In this document: positions 1-11,382 of the stretch, in pieces
Position numbering within the stretch: position 1 is the first letter of the stretch
How the letters are laid out: each line of letters opens with the position of its first letter
Assembly (NCBI RefSeq): GCF_013337685.1
Contig: NZ_SUQN01000008.1
Coordinates: forward strand, 124,001 to 188,000
From: Citrobacter gillenii
GTDB taxonomy: Bacteria > Pseudomonadota > Gammaproteobacteria > Enterobacterales > Enterobacteriaceae
Length of the DNA stretch: 64,000 nucleotides
Direction: 5' to 3'
Translations under genes and position numbers: made by a program
Notes under the pieces: model-generated
What the model was told of the DNA's origin: nothing
Database searches by the model: none
Seen by the model: only the letters and a program-made list of their open reading frames with translations

Positions 1-1
1 T

Positions 2-1604
<1,603 letters not shown>

Positions 1605-1668
1605 ATCTCATTTTCGCGGGAAATACCCTACACTTTTCGCGTTAATATTTTAACGGGATCACATTTTT

Positions 1669-1699
1669 ATCACACAAATATCATTGTGTGATCTACACT
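1669..1699 (+). promoter_or_regulatory. Candidate proU P1 (sigma-S type) promoter inside an inverted repeat
   Basis: The -10 candidate CTACACT (1693-1699) fits the sigma-S extended -10 pattern and would start transcription about 250 bases before proV, the distance reported for the sigma-S-dependent proU P1 in enteric bacteria. Directly upstream is a perfect 8-bp inverted repeat, ATCACACA (1669-1676) and TGTGTGAT (1685-1692). The role of the repeat is unknown to me. The assignment rests on position and motif only. Confidence 0.5.
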
Positions 1700-1718
1700 C
1701 AATATTAGCCGCATTATT

Positions 1719-1750
1719 CGCCTGAGTTTCAACAATTCAGGCGACTTTTT
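1719..1750 (+). terminator. Intrinsic terminator after nrdF, within the proU leader
   Basis: CGCCTGA (1719-1725) pairs with TCAGGCG (1737-1743), followed by five T at 1746-1750. It would end the nrd transcript. It also lies between the P1 and P2 promoters of proU, so P1 transcripts must pass through it. Confidence 0.75.
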
Positions 1751-1862
1751 ACTGCCATTTACAAAAAATATCAAAGAAGTTTCATCCACGCTCAGCCCTT
1801 ATATCACGGGAAATCTCGCCATCTGGCCTTTGGCAATATTCATGCCACAACCAAATTCAGGG

Positions 1863-1890
1863 TTGTCTCAGATTCTCAGTATGTTAGGGT
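1863..1890 (+). promoter_or_regulatory. proU P2 (sigma-70, osmotically controlled) promoter
   Basis: TTGTCT (1863-1868) and TAGGGT (1885-1890) are separated by 16 bases and lie about 70 bases before the proV start. The -10 TAGGGT and surrounding bases match the main osmoregulated proU promoter of E. coli as I recall it. H-NS control is known for that operon; nothing further is visible here. Confidence 0.8.
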
Positions 1891-1958
1891 AGAAAAAGAT
1901 TACTATTTTCACCAGGTACTATATCGATATAAACAAATAACAGGAATAATTCTATTGC

Positions 1959-3161
1959 ATGGCAATTAAATTAGAAGTTAAAAATCTCTATAAGATATTT
2001 GGCGAGCATCCCCAGAGAGCGTTCAAATATATTGAAAAAGGATTTTCAAAAGAGCAGATTCTGGAAAAAACAGGGCTATCGCTTGGCGTTAAAGACGCCA
2101 GTCTGGCCATTGAAGAAGGCGAGATATTTGTCATCATGGGATTATCCGGTTCGGGTAAATCCACAATGGTACGCCTTCTCAATCGCCTGATTGAACCCAC
2201 CCGCGGGCAGGTACTGATTGACGGCGTGGATATCGCCAGGATATCCGATGCCGAGCTTCGCGAGGTGCGCAGAAAAAAGATTGCGATGGTATTCCAGTCC
2301 TTTGCCCTGATGCCGCACATGACGGTACTCGACAATACGGCCTTCGGTATGGAGTTAGCCGGTATTGCTGCGGATGAACGTCGTGAAAAAGCGCTGGATG
2401 CGCTCCGCCAGGTTGGGCTTGAGAATTACGCTCACGGATACCCGGATGAACTCTCCGGTGGTATGCGCCAGCGTGTCGGTCTCGCCCGCGCATTAGCCAT
2501 TAACCCTGACATCTTATTAATGGATGAAGCCTTCTCTGCGCTCGATCCTTTAATTCGTACCGAGATGCAGGATGAGTTGGTAAAACTGCAGGCAAAGCAT
2601 CAGAGAACCGTGGTCTTTATTTCCCACGATCTCGACGAAGCCATGCGCATTGGTGATCGCATCGCTATTATGCAAAATGGTGAAGTGGTGCAGGTCGGTA
2701 CCCCGGATGAAATCCTGAATAACCCGGCCAATGATTATGTGCGCACCTTCTTCCGTGGTGTTGATATTAGCCAGGTATTCAGCGCGAAAGATATTTCCCG
2801 TCGTAGCCCTGAAGGCTTAATTCGCAAAACACCAGGGATTGGCCCACGTTCGGCACTGCAATTATTGCAGGATAAAGATCGTGAATTTGGTTACGTGATT
2901 GAACGCGGAAACAAGTTTGTTGGCGTGGTCTCCATCGACTCATTAAAAACCGCCTTACGTCAGGCGCAGGGTATTGAAGCCGCACTGATCGACGAACCGT
3001 TAGCCGTAGAGGCGAAAACGCCGCTGAGCGAGCTGCTTTCTCATGTCGGGCAAGCACCGTGCGCGGTACCGGTTGTCGATGAGGAACATCAGTATGTGGG
3101 CATTATTTCCAAACGCATGCTGCTACAGGCTTTAGATCGCGAGGGGGCAAACAATGACTGA
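1959..3161 (+). CDS. proV: Glycine betaine/proline betaine ABC transporter, ATP-binding subunit
   Basis: ProV energises the ProU osmoprotectant importer. The 400-residue length equals the E. coli protein. Walker [10 protein letters not shown] is at 61-69, the signature LSGG at 165-168 followed by MRQR, Walker B LLMDE at 186-190, and a C-terminal pair of CBS domains spans roughly residues 275-395. In the family the CBS tail senses ionic strength. The ATG at 1959 gives the known N-terminus [14 protein letters not shown]. It overlaps proW by 8 bases and is the first gene of proVWX, controlled by the two promoters upstream. Nothing appears truncated or altered. Confidence 0.97.
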   Translation: MAIKLEVKNLYKIFGEHPQRAFKYIEKGFSKEQILEKTGLSLGVKDASLAIEEGEIFVIMGLSGSGKSTMVRLLNRLIEPTRGQVLIDGVDIARISDAELREVRRKKIAMVFQSFALMPHMTVLDNTAFGMELAGIAADERREKALDALRQVGLENYAHGYPDELSGGMRQRVGLARALAINPDILLMDEAFSALDPLIRTEMQDELVKLQAKHQRTVVFISHDLDEAMRIGDRIAIMQNGEVVQVGTPDEILNNPANDYVRTFFRGVDISQVFSAKDISRRSPEGLIRKTPGIGPRSALQLLQDKDREFGYVIERGNKFVGVVSIDSLKTALRQAQGIEAALIDEPLAVEAKTPLSELLSHVGQAPCAVPVVDEEHQYVGIISKRMLLQALDREGANND

Positions 3162-4218
3162 TCAAACAAATCCGTGGGACACGACACCAGCAGCCGATAG
3201 CGCTGCACAATCCGCTGATGCCTGGGGTACCGCGTCAAGCGCGCCTACCGACGGCGGCAGCGCAGACTGGCTGACCAGCGCGCCCGCGCCAGCACCTGAG
3301 CATTTCAATATTATGGATCCGTTCCATAAAACGCTGATCCCGCTCGATAGCTGGGTCACCGAAGGGATCGACTGGGTGGTGACCCACTTTCGTCCCGTCT
3401 TCCAGGGCATTCGTGTCCCGGTAGATTACATTCTCAACGGCTTCCAGCAACTGCTGCTGGGGATGCCTGCGCCGGTGGCGATTATTCTTTTCGCTTTAAT
3501 CGCCTGGCAGATTTCTGGCATCGGGATGGGCGTTGCCACGCTGATTTCACTGGTCGCGATTGGCGCGATTGGCGCCTGGTCACAGGCGATGATCACCCTG
3601 GCGCTGGTGCTGACCGCGCTGCTGTTCTGTGTGCTAATCGGTTTACCGATGGGGATCTGGCTGGCGCGCAGTCCGCGTGCGGCAAAGATCGTTCGTCCCC
3701 TGCTCGATGCCATGCAAACCACGCCTGCGTTCGTCTATCTGGTGCCGATTGTGATGTTATTCGGCATTGGTAACGTGCCGGGCGTCGTGGTGACGATTAT
3801 CTTCGCCCTGCCACCGATTGTGCGTCTGACCATTCTGGGTATTAACCAGGTGCCAGCCGACCTGATTGAAGCTTCACGCTCCTTTGGTGCCAGCCCGCGT
3901 CAGATGCTGTTTAAAGTCCAGCTGCCGCTGGCGATGCCCACCATTATGGCGGGGGTTAACCAGACGCTGATGCTGGCGCTTTCCATGGTCGTCATCGCCT
4001 CGATGATCGCCGTCGGTGGATTGGGTCAGATGGTACTGCGCGGTATCGGGCGTCTCGATATGGGGCTGGCTACCGTTGGCGGGGTTGGGATTGTGATCCT
4101 CGCCATCATTCTGGACCGCCTGACGCAGGCCGTCGGTCGCGACTCGCGCAGCCGGGGTAACCGTCGCTGGTACACCACCGGCCCTGTTGGGCTTATCACC
4201 CGCCCTTTCACTAAGTAA
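3154..4218 (+). CDS. proW: Glycine betaine/proline betaine ABC transporter, permease
   Basis: ProW is the inner-membrane channel of ProU. It has 354 residues, as in E. coli. The first ~100 residues are hydrophilic and rich in Ala, Thr and Asp, and would face the periplasm in the known topology. Several membrane spans follow, and the EAA-type loop that docks ProV reads [24 protein letters not shown]. The start overlaps the proV end by 8 bases, so translation is coupled. About 70 bases containing one REP palindrome separate it from proX. Confidence 0.97.
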   Translation: MTDQTNPWDTTPAADSAAQSADAWGTASSAPTDGGSADWLTSAPAPAPEHFNIMDPFHKTLIPLDSWVTEGIDWVVTHFRPVFQGIRVPVDYILNGFQQLLLGMPAPVAIILFALIAWQISGIGMGVATLISLVAIGAIGAWSQAMITLALVLTALLFCVLIGLPMGIWLARSPRAAKIVRPLLDAMQTTPAFVYLVPIVMLFGIGNVPGVVVTIIFALPPIVRLTILGINQVPADLIEASRSFGASPRQMLFKVQLPLAMPTIMAGVNQTLMLALSMVVIASMIAVGGLGQMVLRGIGRLDMGLATVGGVGIVILAIILDRLTQAVGRDSRSRGNRRWYTTGPVGLITRPFTK

Positions 4219-4227
4219 TTCATCTGT

Positions 4228-4256
4228 TGCCCGGTGGTATTGCGCTTACCGGGCCT
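4228..4256. repeat. REP palindrome between proW and proX
   Basis: GCCCGGT and ACCGGGC flank a short TGGTATTGCGCTT-like loop. This is the CCGGTGG...TACCGGG variant of the enterobacterial REP unit, which recurs at 57839-57868. Within an operon such a unit can stabilise the upstream mRNA. Confidence 0.75.
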
Positions 4257-4287
4257 GCACGTCCCTCCAATAATTAAAGGAATAACG

Positions 4288-5283
4288 ATGCGACATACCG
4301 TACTTTTTGCCACAGCGTTTGCCACCCTTGTCTCCACCAGCGCTTTCGCTGCCGACCTGCCGGGCAAAGGCATTACCGTGCAACCTATCCAGAGCACGAT
4401 CTCTGAAGAATCGTTCCAGACACAGCTGGTCGCTCGTGCGCTGGAAAAACTGGGTTATACCGTCAACAAAGCCAGCGAAGTTGATTACAACGTCGGCTAC
4501 ACCTCTATTGCTTCTGGCGATGCCACCTTTACCGCCGTGAACTGGCAGCCACTGCATGACGACATGTACGCCGCCGCGGGCGGAGACAAAAAGTTCTATC
4601 GCGAAGGGGTATTCGTGACGGGGGCTGCACAGGGGTATCTGATCGACAAAAAAACCGCTGAGCAGTACAAAATCACCAATATCGCTCAGTTGAAAGATCC
4701 AAAGATTGCCAAAATCTTTGATACCAACGGCGACGGTAAAGCTGACATGATGGGCTGTTCACCAGGCTGGGGCTGCGAAGCGGTCATCAACCACCAGAAT
4801 AAAGCCTTCGATCTGGAAAAAACGGTCGACGTCAGCCACGGCAACTACGCGGCGATGATGGCTGACACCATCACGCGCTTTAAAGAAGGCAAACCGATTC
4901 TCTACTACACCTGGACACCATACTGGGTGAGCGACGTGATGAAGCCGGGCAAAGACGTGGTCTGGCTGCAGGTGCCGTTCTCTTCCCTGCCGGGTGAGCA
5001 GAAAGACATTGACACCAAGCTGCCAAACGGCGCGAACTACGGCTTCCCGGTCAACACCATGCATATCGTTGCCAACAAGGCATGGGCAGAGAAAAACCCG
5101 GCCGCGGCGAAGCTGTTTGCCATCATCAAGCTGCCACTGGCGGACATCAACGCACAGAACGCGATGATGCATGAGGGCAAAGCTTCCGAAGCCGATGTGC
5201 AGGGTCACGTTGACGGTTGGATCAAAGCCCACCAGCAGCAGTTCGACGGCTGGGTAAAAGACGCGTTAGCTGCGCAGAAATAA
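4288..5283 (+). CDS. proX: Glycine betaine-binding periplasmic protein
   Basis: ProX captures glycine betaine and proline betaine for ProVW. The ATG at 4288 follows AAAGGAA at 4277-4283 and gives a 331-residue precursor with the signal peptide [21 protein letters not shown] cleaved before ADLPGKG; the E. coli precursor is 330 aa. Aromatic residues in [13 protein letters not shown] and [10 protein letters not shown] correspond to the tryptophan cage that binds quaternary amines in the family. An upstream start at 4234 would add 18 residues before the signal peptide and is unlikely. Confidence 0.96.
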   Translation: MRHTVLFATAFATLVSTSAFAADLPGKGITVQPIQSTISEESFQTQLVARALEKLGYTVNKASEVDYNVGYTSIASGDATFTAVNWQPLHDDMYAAAGGDKKFYREGVFVTGAAQGYLIDKKTAEQYKITNIAQLKDPKIAKIFDTNGDGKADMMGCSPGWGCEAVINHQNKAFDLEKTVDVSHGNYAAMMADTITRFKEGKPILYYTWTPYWVSDVMKPGKDVVWLQVPFSSLPGEQKDIDTKLPNGANYGFPVNTMHIVANKAWAEKNPAAAKLFAIIKLPLADINAQNAMMHEGKASEADVQGHVDGWIKAHQQQFDGWVKDALAAQK

Positions 5284-5290
5284 CCCACTC

Positions 5291-5375
5291 GTAGGCCTGA
5301 TAAGCGTAGCGCCATCAGGCACAGTAAGTAACCACACCAATGCCGGATGGTGGCGCAATGCGCCTTATCCGGCAC
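5291..5375. repeat. BIME: two opposed REP units after proX
   Basis: The first unit is GTAGGCCTGATAAGCGTAGC...ATCAGGC (5291-5320) and the second is TGCCGGATGG...TTATCCGGCA (5341-5374). The pair is typical of bacterial interspersed mosaic elements and probably marks the 3' end of the proU mRNA. Confidence 0.85.
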
Positions 5376-5483
5376 GCAGCTCTTCACCCGCCCGAAACCG
5401 CACAATCCATCACCTAACAAATCAGCAACATTTATCCACTTCCGTTATGATTGTTTCAGAAATCCATTATTCAGCTGAAAACA

Positions 5484-6668
5484 ATGACAAATTCCTCTCA
5501 GGGACTTAGCCGATCGCTGATCCTGCTCATGTCCATCGCCACGGGTCTCGCCGTCGCCAGTAACTATTACGCCCAGCCGCTGCTCGATACCATCGCGCGC
5601 AACTTCTCATTATCAGCCAGTACCGCAGGCTTTATCGTCACCGCGGCACAGCTTGGCTACGCCGCGGGCCTACTGTTTCTGGTACCGCTTGGCGATATGT
5701 TTGAGCGGCGGGGGCTTATCGTGTCCATGACGTTACTCGCCGCTGGCGGCATGTTGATTACCGCCAGCAGCCAGTCGTTGGGCATGCTGATCCTCGGCAC
5801 GGCACTGACCGGGTTGTTTTCCGTCGTAGCACAAATATTGGTTCCGCTGGCGGCCACACTCGCCACGCCGGAGACACGCGGCAAAGTTGTCGGCACCATT
5901 ATGAGCGGTCTGCTGTTGGGGATTTTACTGGCTCGTACGGTGGCCGGGCTGCTGGCGAATCTCGGCGGCTGGCGCACGGTATTTTGGGTCGCCTCGGTGC
6001 TGATGGCGCTAATGGCTATCGCGCTATGGCGCGGACTGCCGAAGATGAAATCAGAAACCCATCTCAACTATCCACAGTTGTTAGGCTCGGTCTTCAGCCT
6101 GTTTATCCACGATAAACTGCTGCGTACCCGGGCGATGCTGGGCTGCCTGACGTTTGCCAACTTTAGTATTCTCTGGACATCAATGGCATTTTTGCTGGCG
6201 GCACCGCCGTTTAACTATTCAGAAGGCATGATTGGCCTGTTTGGTCTGGCCGGTGCCGCCGGTGCGCTCGGCGCTCGTCCTGCAGGTGGATTTGCTGATA
6301 AGGGCAAATCCCATCTCACCACGACATTAGGTCTGTTGTTACTGCTGCTCTCCTGGCTGGCAATCTGGTTGGGTCATACGTCAGTACCGATGCTGATAAT
6401 TGGCATTCTGGTACTGGATCTCACCGTTCAGGGCGTGCATATCACCAACCAGACGGTTATTTACCGCATTCACCCGGATGCGCGTAACCGACTGACCGCC
6501 GGCTATATGACCAGCTATTTTATTGGCGGGGCGGCAGGTTCACTGATTTCAGCCTCTGCCTGGCAGCATGCCGGCTGGGCTGGCGTTTGTCTGGCAGGAT
6601 CGACCGTTGCCGTACTCAACCTGCTGGTCTGGTGGCGAGGTTTTCACCGCCAGGAAGCCGTAAATTAA
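5484..6668 (+). CDS. ygaY: MFS transporter, intact YgaY-type
   Basis: This is a 394-residue major facilitator with about 12 hydrophobic spans. The motif A equivalent GDMFERRG lies between helices 2 and 3. Its place between proX and ygaZ is that of E. coli ygaY, which is a broken gene in K-12; here the frame is uninterrupted. The family resembles sugar-efflux or arabinose-polymer type exporters, and the substrate is unknown. I take the ATG at 5484 (MTNSSQGLSRSL); a TTG at 5451 in the same frame would add 11 residues. Neither has a strong ribosome-binding site. A long inverted repeat follows the gene. Confidence 0.85.
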   Translation: MTNSSQGLSRSLILLMSIATGLAVASNYYAQPLLDTIARNFSLSASTAGFIVTAAQLGYAAGLLFLVPLGDMFERRGLIVSMTLLAAGGMLITASSQSLGMLILGTALTGLFSVVAQILVPLAATLATPETRGKVVGTIMSGLLLGILLARTVAGLLANLGGWRTVFWVASVLMALMAIALWRGLPKMKSETHLNYPQLLGSVFSLFIHDKLLRTRAMLGCLTFANFSILWTSMAFLLAAPPFNYSEGMIGLFGLAGAAGALGARPAGGFADKGKSHLTTTLGLLLLLLSWLAIWLGHTSVPMLIIGILVLDLTVQGVHITNQTVIYRIHPDARNRLTAGYMTSYFIGGAAGSLISASAWQHAGWAGVCLAGSTVAVLNLLVWWRGFHRQEAVN

Positions 6669-6689
6669 GCGTATCGCGCGTGTTTGCCG

Positions 6690-6726
6690 CTGATTGAGCT
6701 CCTCAGGGTGTTAAGGAGCTCATCAG
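6690..6726 (+). terminator. Long inverted repeat after ygaY
   Basis: GAGCTCCT (6696-6703) pairs with AGGAGCTC (6714-6721), and the flanks CTGAT/ATCAG extend the stem with a small bulge. No T-run follows, so it may be a 3'-end stabilising hairpin rather than a true intrinsic terminator. Confidence 0.45.
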
Positions 6727-6790
6727 TCTGCTAAGGTTATAACTCATTGAGCCAGGTTATTTAAATTTCGGTAATGAAGCCTATAATCCT

Positions 6791-7528
6791 ATGGAAAGCC
6801 CTGTTCCCCAGTCAGACCCCAGCCCGGCAACCTTAACGGAAGGATTCAAAGACAGTCTGCCGATCGTCATCAGCTATATTCCGGTCGCCTTTGCATTTGG
6901 TCTCAATGCCACTCGTCTGGGCTTTACGCCCGTCGAAAGCGTCTTTTTCTCCTGCATTATCTATGCCGGTGCCAGCCAGTTCGTCATCACTACCATGCTT
7001 GCCGCGGGCAGTTCGCTATGGGTCGCCGCGCTCACCGTGATGGCCATGGACGTACGCCATGTGTTGTATGGCCCTTCCCTGCGCAGCCGCATCGCCCAAC
7101 GACTCAGTAAACCTAAAAGCGCAGTGTGGGCCTTTGGCCTCACTGATGAAGTGTTTGCCGCCGCAACGGCGAAGCTGGTGCGGGACAATCGCCGCTGGAG
7201 TGAGAACTGGATGATGGGGATCGCACTATGTGCCTGGATTTCCTGGGTATTCGGTACGATTATTGGCGCATTCTCCGGCAGTGGCTTACTGAAGGATTTT
7301 CCGGCGGTCGAAGCGGCGCTGGGTTTTATGCTCCCGGCGCTGTTTATGAGTTTTCTGCTCGCGTCATTTCAGCGTAAACAGTCGCTGTGTGTGACCGCGG
7401 CACTCGGCGGAGCACTGGCGGGCGTGACGTTTTTTTCTATTCCTGCCGCCATACTCGCTGGCATTGTTTGCGGATGTCTGACGGCGCTTATCCAGTCATT
7501 CTGGCAGGGGGCGCCTGATGAGTTATGA
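6791..7528 (+). CDS. ygaZ: L-valine exporter, large subunit (AzlC family)
   Basis: YgaZ with YgaH exports L-valine and other branched-chain amino acids from E. coli. The 245-residue product begins [37 protein letters not shown] and has multiple membrane spans, as in the AzlC family. The length equals the E. coli protein. The start at 6791 has only a weak ribosome-binding site but gives the conserved N-terminus. It overlaps ygaH by 11 bases, so the two subunits are translationally coupled. Lrp control is known for the E. coli locus; no site was assigned here. Confidence 0.95.
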   Translation: MESPVPQSDPSPATLTEGFKDSLPIVISYIPVAFAFGLNATRLGFTPVESVFFSCIIYAGASQFVITTMLAAGSSLWVAALTVMAMDVRHVLYGPSLRSRIAQRLSKPKSAVWAFGLTDEVFAAATAKLVRDNRRWSENWMMGIALCAWISWVFGTIIGAFSGSGLLKDFPAVEAALGFMLPALFMSFLLASFQRKQSLCVTAALGGALAGVTFFSIPAAILAGIVCGCLTALIQSFWQGAPDEL

Positions 7529-7853
7529 GGTTCTGCTGCTTGGCCTGCTGGTTGGCGGCGTCAACTACTGCTTTCGTTATTTACCGCTGCGTCTGGGGGT
7601 GGGAAATGTTCGCCCGACAAAACGCGGCGCAACCGGTATTTTACTCGACACCATTGGCATAGCATCAATTTGCGCCCTACTGGTGGTGTCTACCGCACCT
7701 GAAGTTATGCACGACGCTCGTCGGTTTGTGCCAACGTTGGTGGGGTTTGTTGTACTGGGCGCAAGCTATTTTAAGACCCGCAGCATCATCATTCCGACAT
7801 TGCTGAGTGCTCTGGGCTACGGATTAGCCTGGAAAATGTGGGTTGTTTTATAG
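7518..7853 (+). CDS. ygaH: L-valine exporter, small subunit (AzlD family)
   Basis: YgaH is the small partner of YgaZ. It has 111 residues and about four hydrophobic segments, starting [27 protein letters not shown], the usual AzlD pattern with a conserved Arg-Tyr-Leu-Pro motif after the first span. It starts inside the end of ygaZ. The next gene, mprA, is 90 bases downstream and is AT-rich in between. Confidence 0.94.
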   Translation: MSYEVLLLGLLVGGVNYCFRYLPLRLGVGNVRPTKRGATGILLDTIGIASICALLVVSTAPEVMHDARRFVPTLVGFVVLGASYFKTRSIIIPTLLSALGYGLAWKMWVVL

Positions 7854-7943
7854 GTAAAAATAATCATTTTAAATAAATAATACATTTACTTTATTTGTCA
7901 CTGTCGTTACTATATCGGCTGAAATTAATGAGGTTATACCCAA

Positions 7944-8474
7944 ATGGATAGTTCGTTTACGCCCATTGAACAAATGCTAAAATTTCGCGCCAGCCGCTAC
8001 GAAGAATTCCCTTACCAGGAAGTTCTTCTGACTCGTCTTTGCATGCACATGCAGGGCAAGCTGCTGGAAAACCGCAATAAAATGCTGAAAGCTCAAGGGA
8101 TTAACGAGACGTTGTTTATGGCGTTGATTACGCTGGAGTCTCAGGAAAACCACAGTATTCAGCCTTCTGAACTGAGTTGCGCACTGGGTTCGTCGCGGAC
8201 TAACGCCACGCGTATCGCGGATGAGTTAGAAAAACGTGGCTGGATCGAGCGTCGCGAAAGCGATAACGATCGCCGCTGCCTGCATCTACAGTTGACCGAG
8301 AAAGGCCATGCATTCTTGCAAGAGGTGTTACCGCCTCAGCATAACTGTCTGCATCAGCTCTGGTCATCTCTTAGCACCACAGAAAAAGATCAGCTTGAGC
8401 ACATCACCCGCAAGCTTCTGACCCGTCTTGATCAGATGGAACAGGATGGCACGGTACTCGACGCGCTGCGTTAA
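7944..8474 (+). CDS. mprA: MarR-family repressor of emrAB
   Basis: MprA (EmrR) represses its own operon and releases DNA on binding uncouplers and other hydrophobic drugs. The 176-residue product equals the E. coli length and carries the MarR winged helix: [62 protein letters not shown] spans roughly residues 60-120, with the DxRxxxLxLT wing. The promoter should lie in the AT-rich 90 bases before it, but I could not place -35/-10 hexamers confidently. A strong hairpin separates it from emrA. Confidence 0.96.
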   Translation: MDSSFTPIEQMLKFRASRYEEFPYQEVLLTRLCMHMQGKLLENRNKMLKAQGINETLFMALITLESQENHSIQPSELSCALGSSRTNATRIADELEKRGWIERRESDNDRRCLHLQLTEKGHAFLQEVLPPQHNCLHQLWSSLSTTEKDQLEHITRKLLTRLDQMEQDGTVLDALR

Positions 8475-8520
8475 CGCGCCGACACGCTCAAAAATCCAGA
8501 TTGATAAATGAAAAACCGAC

Positions 8521-8546
8521 AGGCCAGCAGGTCACCCTGCTGGCCT
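8521..8546 (+). terminator. Strong hairpin between mprA and emrA
   Basis: AGGCCAGCAGG (8521-8531) pairs perfectly with CCTGCTGGCCT (8536-8546) around a TCAC loop. Only TTCT follows, so termination would be partial. It could set a lower level of emrAB than mprA mRNA. Confidence 0.6.
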
Positions 8547-8604
8547 TTCTGATAAACAGGTCGGCTCAGCCGATGTGAAAAAAAATAAGATCGTGGAGAA
8601 CAAC

Positions 8605-9777
8605 ATGAGCGCAAATGCGGAGACTCAAACCCCGCAGCAACCGGTCAAGAAGAATGGCAAACGTAAAAGTATGCTGCTGCTTCTGACCTTGCTCTTTATT
8701 ATCATTGCCGTGGCATATGGGATTTATTGGTTTTTAGTACTGCGTCATGTCGAAGAGACAGACGATGCGTACGTGGCAGGGAACCAGGTTCAAATCATGG
8801 CGCAGGTATCAGGCAGCGTGACGAAAGTCTGGGCTGATAACACTGACTATGTCAAACAAGGCGACGTGCTGGTGACCCTCGACCAGACGGACGCTAAGCA
8901 GGCGCTTGAAAAAGCCAAGACCGCGCTGGCCTCCAGCGTGCGCCAGACGCACCAGTTGATGATCAACAGCAAGCAGCTTCAGGCCAGCATTGAGGTGCAG
9001 AAAACCGCCCTGGCGCAGGCACAAAGCGACTTTAATCGCCGCGTCCCATTGGGAAATGCTAACCTGATCGGTCGCGAAGAACTGCAACATGCGCGTGATG
9101 CCGTTGCCAGCGCGCAGGCTCAGCTTGATGTCGCAATACAGCAATACAATGCCAACCAGGCGATGATCCTCGGCAGTAAGCTTGAAGACCAGCCTGCCGT
9201 GCAACAAGCGGCCACCGAAGTGCGTAATGCCTGGCTGGCGCTGGAACGTACCAAAATTGTTAGCCCGATGACCGGCTACGTGTCCCGTCGTGCCGTGCAG
9301 CCTGGCGCGCAGATTAGCCCAACCACACCGCTGATGGCCGTTGTCCCTGCCACCAACCTGTGGGTGGACGCCAACTTCAAAGAAACCCAGCTTGCGCATA
9401 TGCGCATCGGCCAACCAGCAACGGTGATCAGTGATATTTACGGCGATGACGTGAAATACACCGGTAAGGTTGTCGGTCTCGATATGGGGACCGGTAGCGC
9501 CTTCTCGCTGCTGCCAGCACAGAACGCAACCGGTAACTGGATCAAAGTCGTCCAGCGTCTGCCCGTGCGTATTGAACTGGATGCCCAGCAGTTAGCGCAA
9601 CATCCACTGCGTATTGGCCTGTCTACGCTGGTAACGGTCGATACCCAAAATCGTGACGGACAGATTCTGGCAAGCCAGGTGCGTACGACGCCGGTTGCAG
9701 AAAGTAATGCTCGAGAAATCAACCTTGCTCCGGTCAATAAAATGATCGAAGAGATCGTGCGGGCCAACGCGGGCTAA
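8605..9777 (+). CDS. emrA: Multidrug efflux membrane-fusion protein
   Basis: EmrA is the periplasmic adaptor linking the EmrB pump to TolC. The ATG at 8605 with TGGAGA 6 bases upstream gives 390 residues, the E. coli length; a GTG at 8575 would add 10 residues. The cytoplasmic N-terminus contains KKNGKRK, a membrane anchor spans about residues 23-46, and a biotinyl/lipoyl-like half motif plus a long alpha-helical hairpin follow (about 95-205). The C-terminal beta-barrel holds the second half motif. It is followed 16 bases later by emrB. Confidence 0.96.
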   Translation: MSANAETQTPQQPVKKNGKRKSMLLLLTLLFIIIAVAYGIYWFLVLRHVEETDDAYVAGNQVQIMAQVSGSVTKVWADNTDYVKQGDVLVTLDQTDAKQALEKAKTALASSVRQTHQLMINSKQLQASIEVQKTALAQAQSDFNRRVPLGNANLIGREELQHARDAVASAQAQLDVAIQQYNANQAMILGSKLEDQPAVQQAATEVRNAWLALERTKIVSPMTGYVSRRAVQPGAQISPTTPLMAVVPATNLWVDANFKETQLAHMRIGQPATVISDIYGDDVKYTGKVVGLDMGTGSAFSLLPAQNATGNWIKVVQRLPVRIELDAQQLAQHPLRIGLSTLVTVDTQNRDGQILASQVRTTPVAESNAREINLAPVNKMIEEIVRANAG

Positions 9778-9793
9778 TTCAAAGGTGCGTGTG

Positions 9794-11332
9794 ATGCAAC
9801 AGCAAAAACCGCTGGAAGGTGCGCAGCTCGTCATTATGACGATCGCGTTGTCACTGGCGACATTCATGCAGGTGCTGGACTCCACCATTGCTAACGTGGC
9901 GATCCCCACTATTGCCGGGAACCTTGGCTCTTCATTGAGCCAGGGGACCTGGGTGATCACCTCTTTCGGGGTGGCGAATGCTATCTCCATTCCGATCACC
10001 GGCTGGCTGGCCAAACGCTTTGGCGAAGTAAAGCTGTTCATGTGGTCCACCATCGGCTTTGTCATTGCGTCCTGGGCGTGTGGGATGTCCAACAGCCTGA
10101 CCATGCTGATTTTCTTCCGCGTGATTCAGGGGATTGTCGCCGGTCCATTAATTCCGCTTTCACAAAGCCTGTTACTGAATAACTATCCGCCCGCCAAACG
10201 GTCTATCGCCCTCGCGCTGTGGTCGATGACGGTGATTGTCGCCCCTATTTGTGGCCCGATTCTCGGAGGCTATATCAGCGACAACTATCACTGGGGCTGG
10301 ATATTCTTCATTAACGTGCCGATCGGGGCGGTGGTGGTGTTGATGACGCTACAAACCCTGCGCGGCCGGGAAACCCGTACCGAACAGCGACGCATTGACG
10401 CTATTGGTCTGGCGCTGCTGGTTGTTGGTATCGGCAGTTTGCAGATTATGCTCGATCGCGGTAAAGAGCTGGACTGGTTCGCCTCGCAGGAGATAATTAT
10501 CCTGACGGTCGTCGCCGTGGTAGCCATTAGCTTCCTGATTGTCTGGGAGCTTACCGACGATAACCCGATTGTCGATCTCTCGCTGTTTAAGTCGCGAAAC
10601 TTTACCATCGGCTGCCTGTGTATCAGCCTGGCCTATATGCTCTACTTCGGCGCTATCGTCCTGCTGCCGCAGTTGTTGCAGGAGGTCTACGGATACACAG
10701 CGACCTGGGCAGGCCTGGCCTCGGCACCGGTGGGGATAATCCCGGTGATCCTGTCGCCGATTATTGGTCGTTTCGCCCACAAGCTGGATATGCGTCGGCT
10801 GGTCACGTTTAGTTTTATTATGTATGCCGTCTGTTTCTACTGGCGCGCGTGGACGTTCGAACCCGGTATGGATTTTGGCGCATCGGCCTGGCCGCAATTT
10901 ATTCAGGGGTTCGCCGTAGCCTGCTTCTTTATGCCACTGACCACCATCACGCTGTCTGGCTTACCGCCTGAGCGTCTGGCAGCGGCGTCAAGCTTGTCTA
11001 ACTTTACGCGAACGCTGGCAGGCTCAATCGGCACATCGATTACCACAACGATGTGGACTAGCCGTGAGTCGCTACATCACGCGCAGTTGACGGAGTCAGT
11101 AAACCCCTACAACCCTAATGCACAGGCGATGTATAGCCAGTTGCAGGATCTTGGGATGACCCAGCAGCAGGCCTCCGGCTGGCTAGCGCAGCAAATTACC
11201 AACCAGGGGCTGATAATTTCCGCCAACGAAATCTTCTGGATGTCGGCGGGGATATTCATCCTACTGCTCAGCCTGGTGTGGTTCGCCAAACCGCCATTCG
11301 GCGCGGGCGGCGGCGGCGGTGGAGCGCACTAA
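9794..11332 (+). CDS. emrB: Multidrug efflux MFS pump (DHA2, 14 spans)
   Basis: EmrB is the proton-driven inner-membrane pump of the EmrAB-TolC system, exporting hydrophobic drugs and uncouplers. It has 512 residues. The N-terminus MQQQKPLEGAQLVIMTIALSLATFMQVLDSTIANVAIP contains the LDxTIVNVALP-like motif of the 14-span family (motif D1), and the C-terminus is the unusual glycine tail GAGGGGGGAH seen in E. coli. The ATG at 9794 is preferred over a GTG at 9785. A clean intrinsic terminator follows at 11343-11366. Confidence 0.97.
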   Translation: MQQQKPLEGAQLVIMTIALSLATFMQVLDSTIANVAIPTIAGNLGSSLSQGTWVITSFGVANAISIPITGWLAKRFGEVKLFMWSTIGFVIASWACGMSNSLTMLIFFRVIQGIVAGPLIPLSQSLLLNNYPPAKRSIALALWSMTVIVAPICGPILGGYISDNYHWGWIFFINVPIGAVVVLMTLQTLRGRETRTEQRRIDAIGLALLVVGIGSLQIMLDRGKELDWFASQEIIILTVVAVVAISFLIVWELTDDNPIVDLSLFKSRNFTIGCLCISLAYMLYFGAIVLLPQLLQEVYGYTATWAGLASAPVGIIPVILSPIIGRFAHKLDMRRLVTFSFIMYAVCFYWRAWTFEPGMDFGASAWPQFIQGFAVACFFMPLTTITLSGLPPERLAAASSLSNFTRTLAGSIGTSITTTMWTSRESLHHAQLTESVNPYNPNAQAMYSQLQDLGMTQQQASGWLAQQITNQGLIISANEIFWMSAGIFILLLSLVWFAKPPFGAGGGGGGAH

Positions 11333-11342
11333 CTCGATGTTT

Positions 11343-11366
11343 AAAGGGATCTGCGGATCCCTTTTT
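11343..11366 (+). terminator. emrB intrinsic terminator
   Basis: AAGGGATC (11344-11351) pairs with GATCCCTT (11356-11363) around TGCG, followed by a T-run to 11366. It closes mprA-emrA-emrB and separates it from the convergent GH3 gene. Confidence 0.9.
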
Positions 11367-11382
11367 ATTACATACCAGATTG

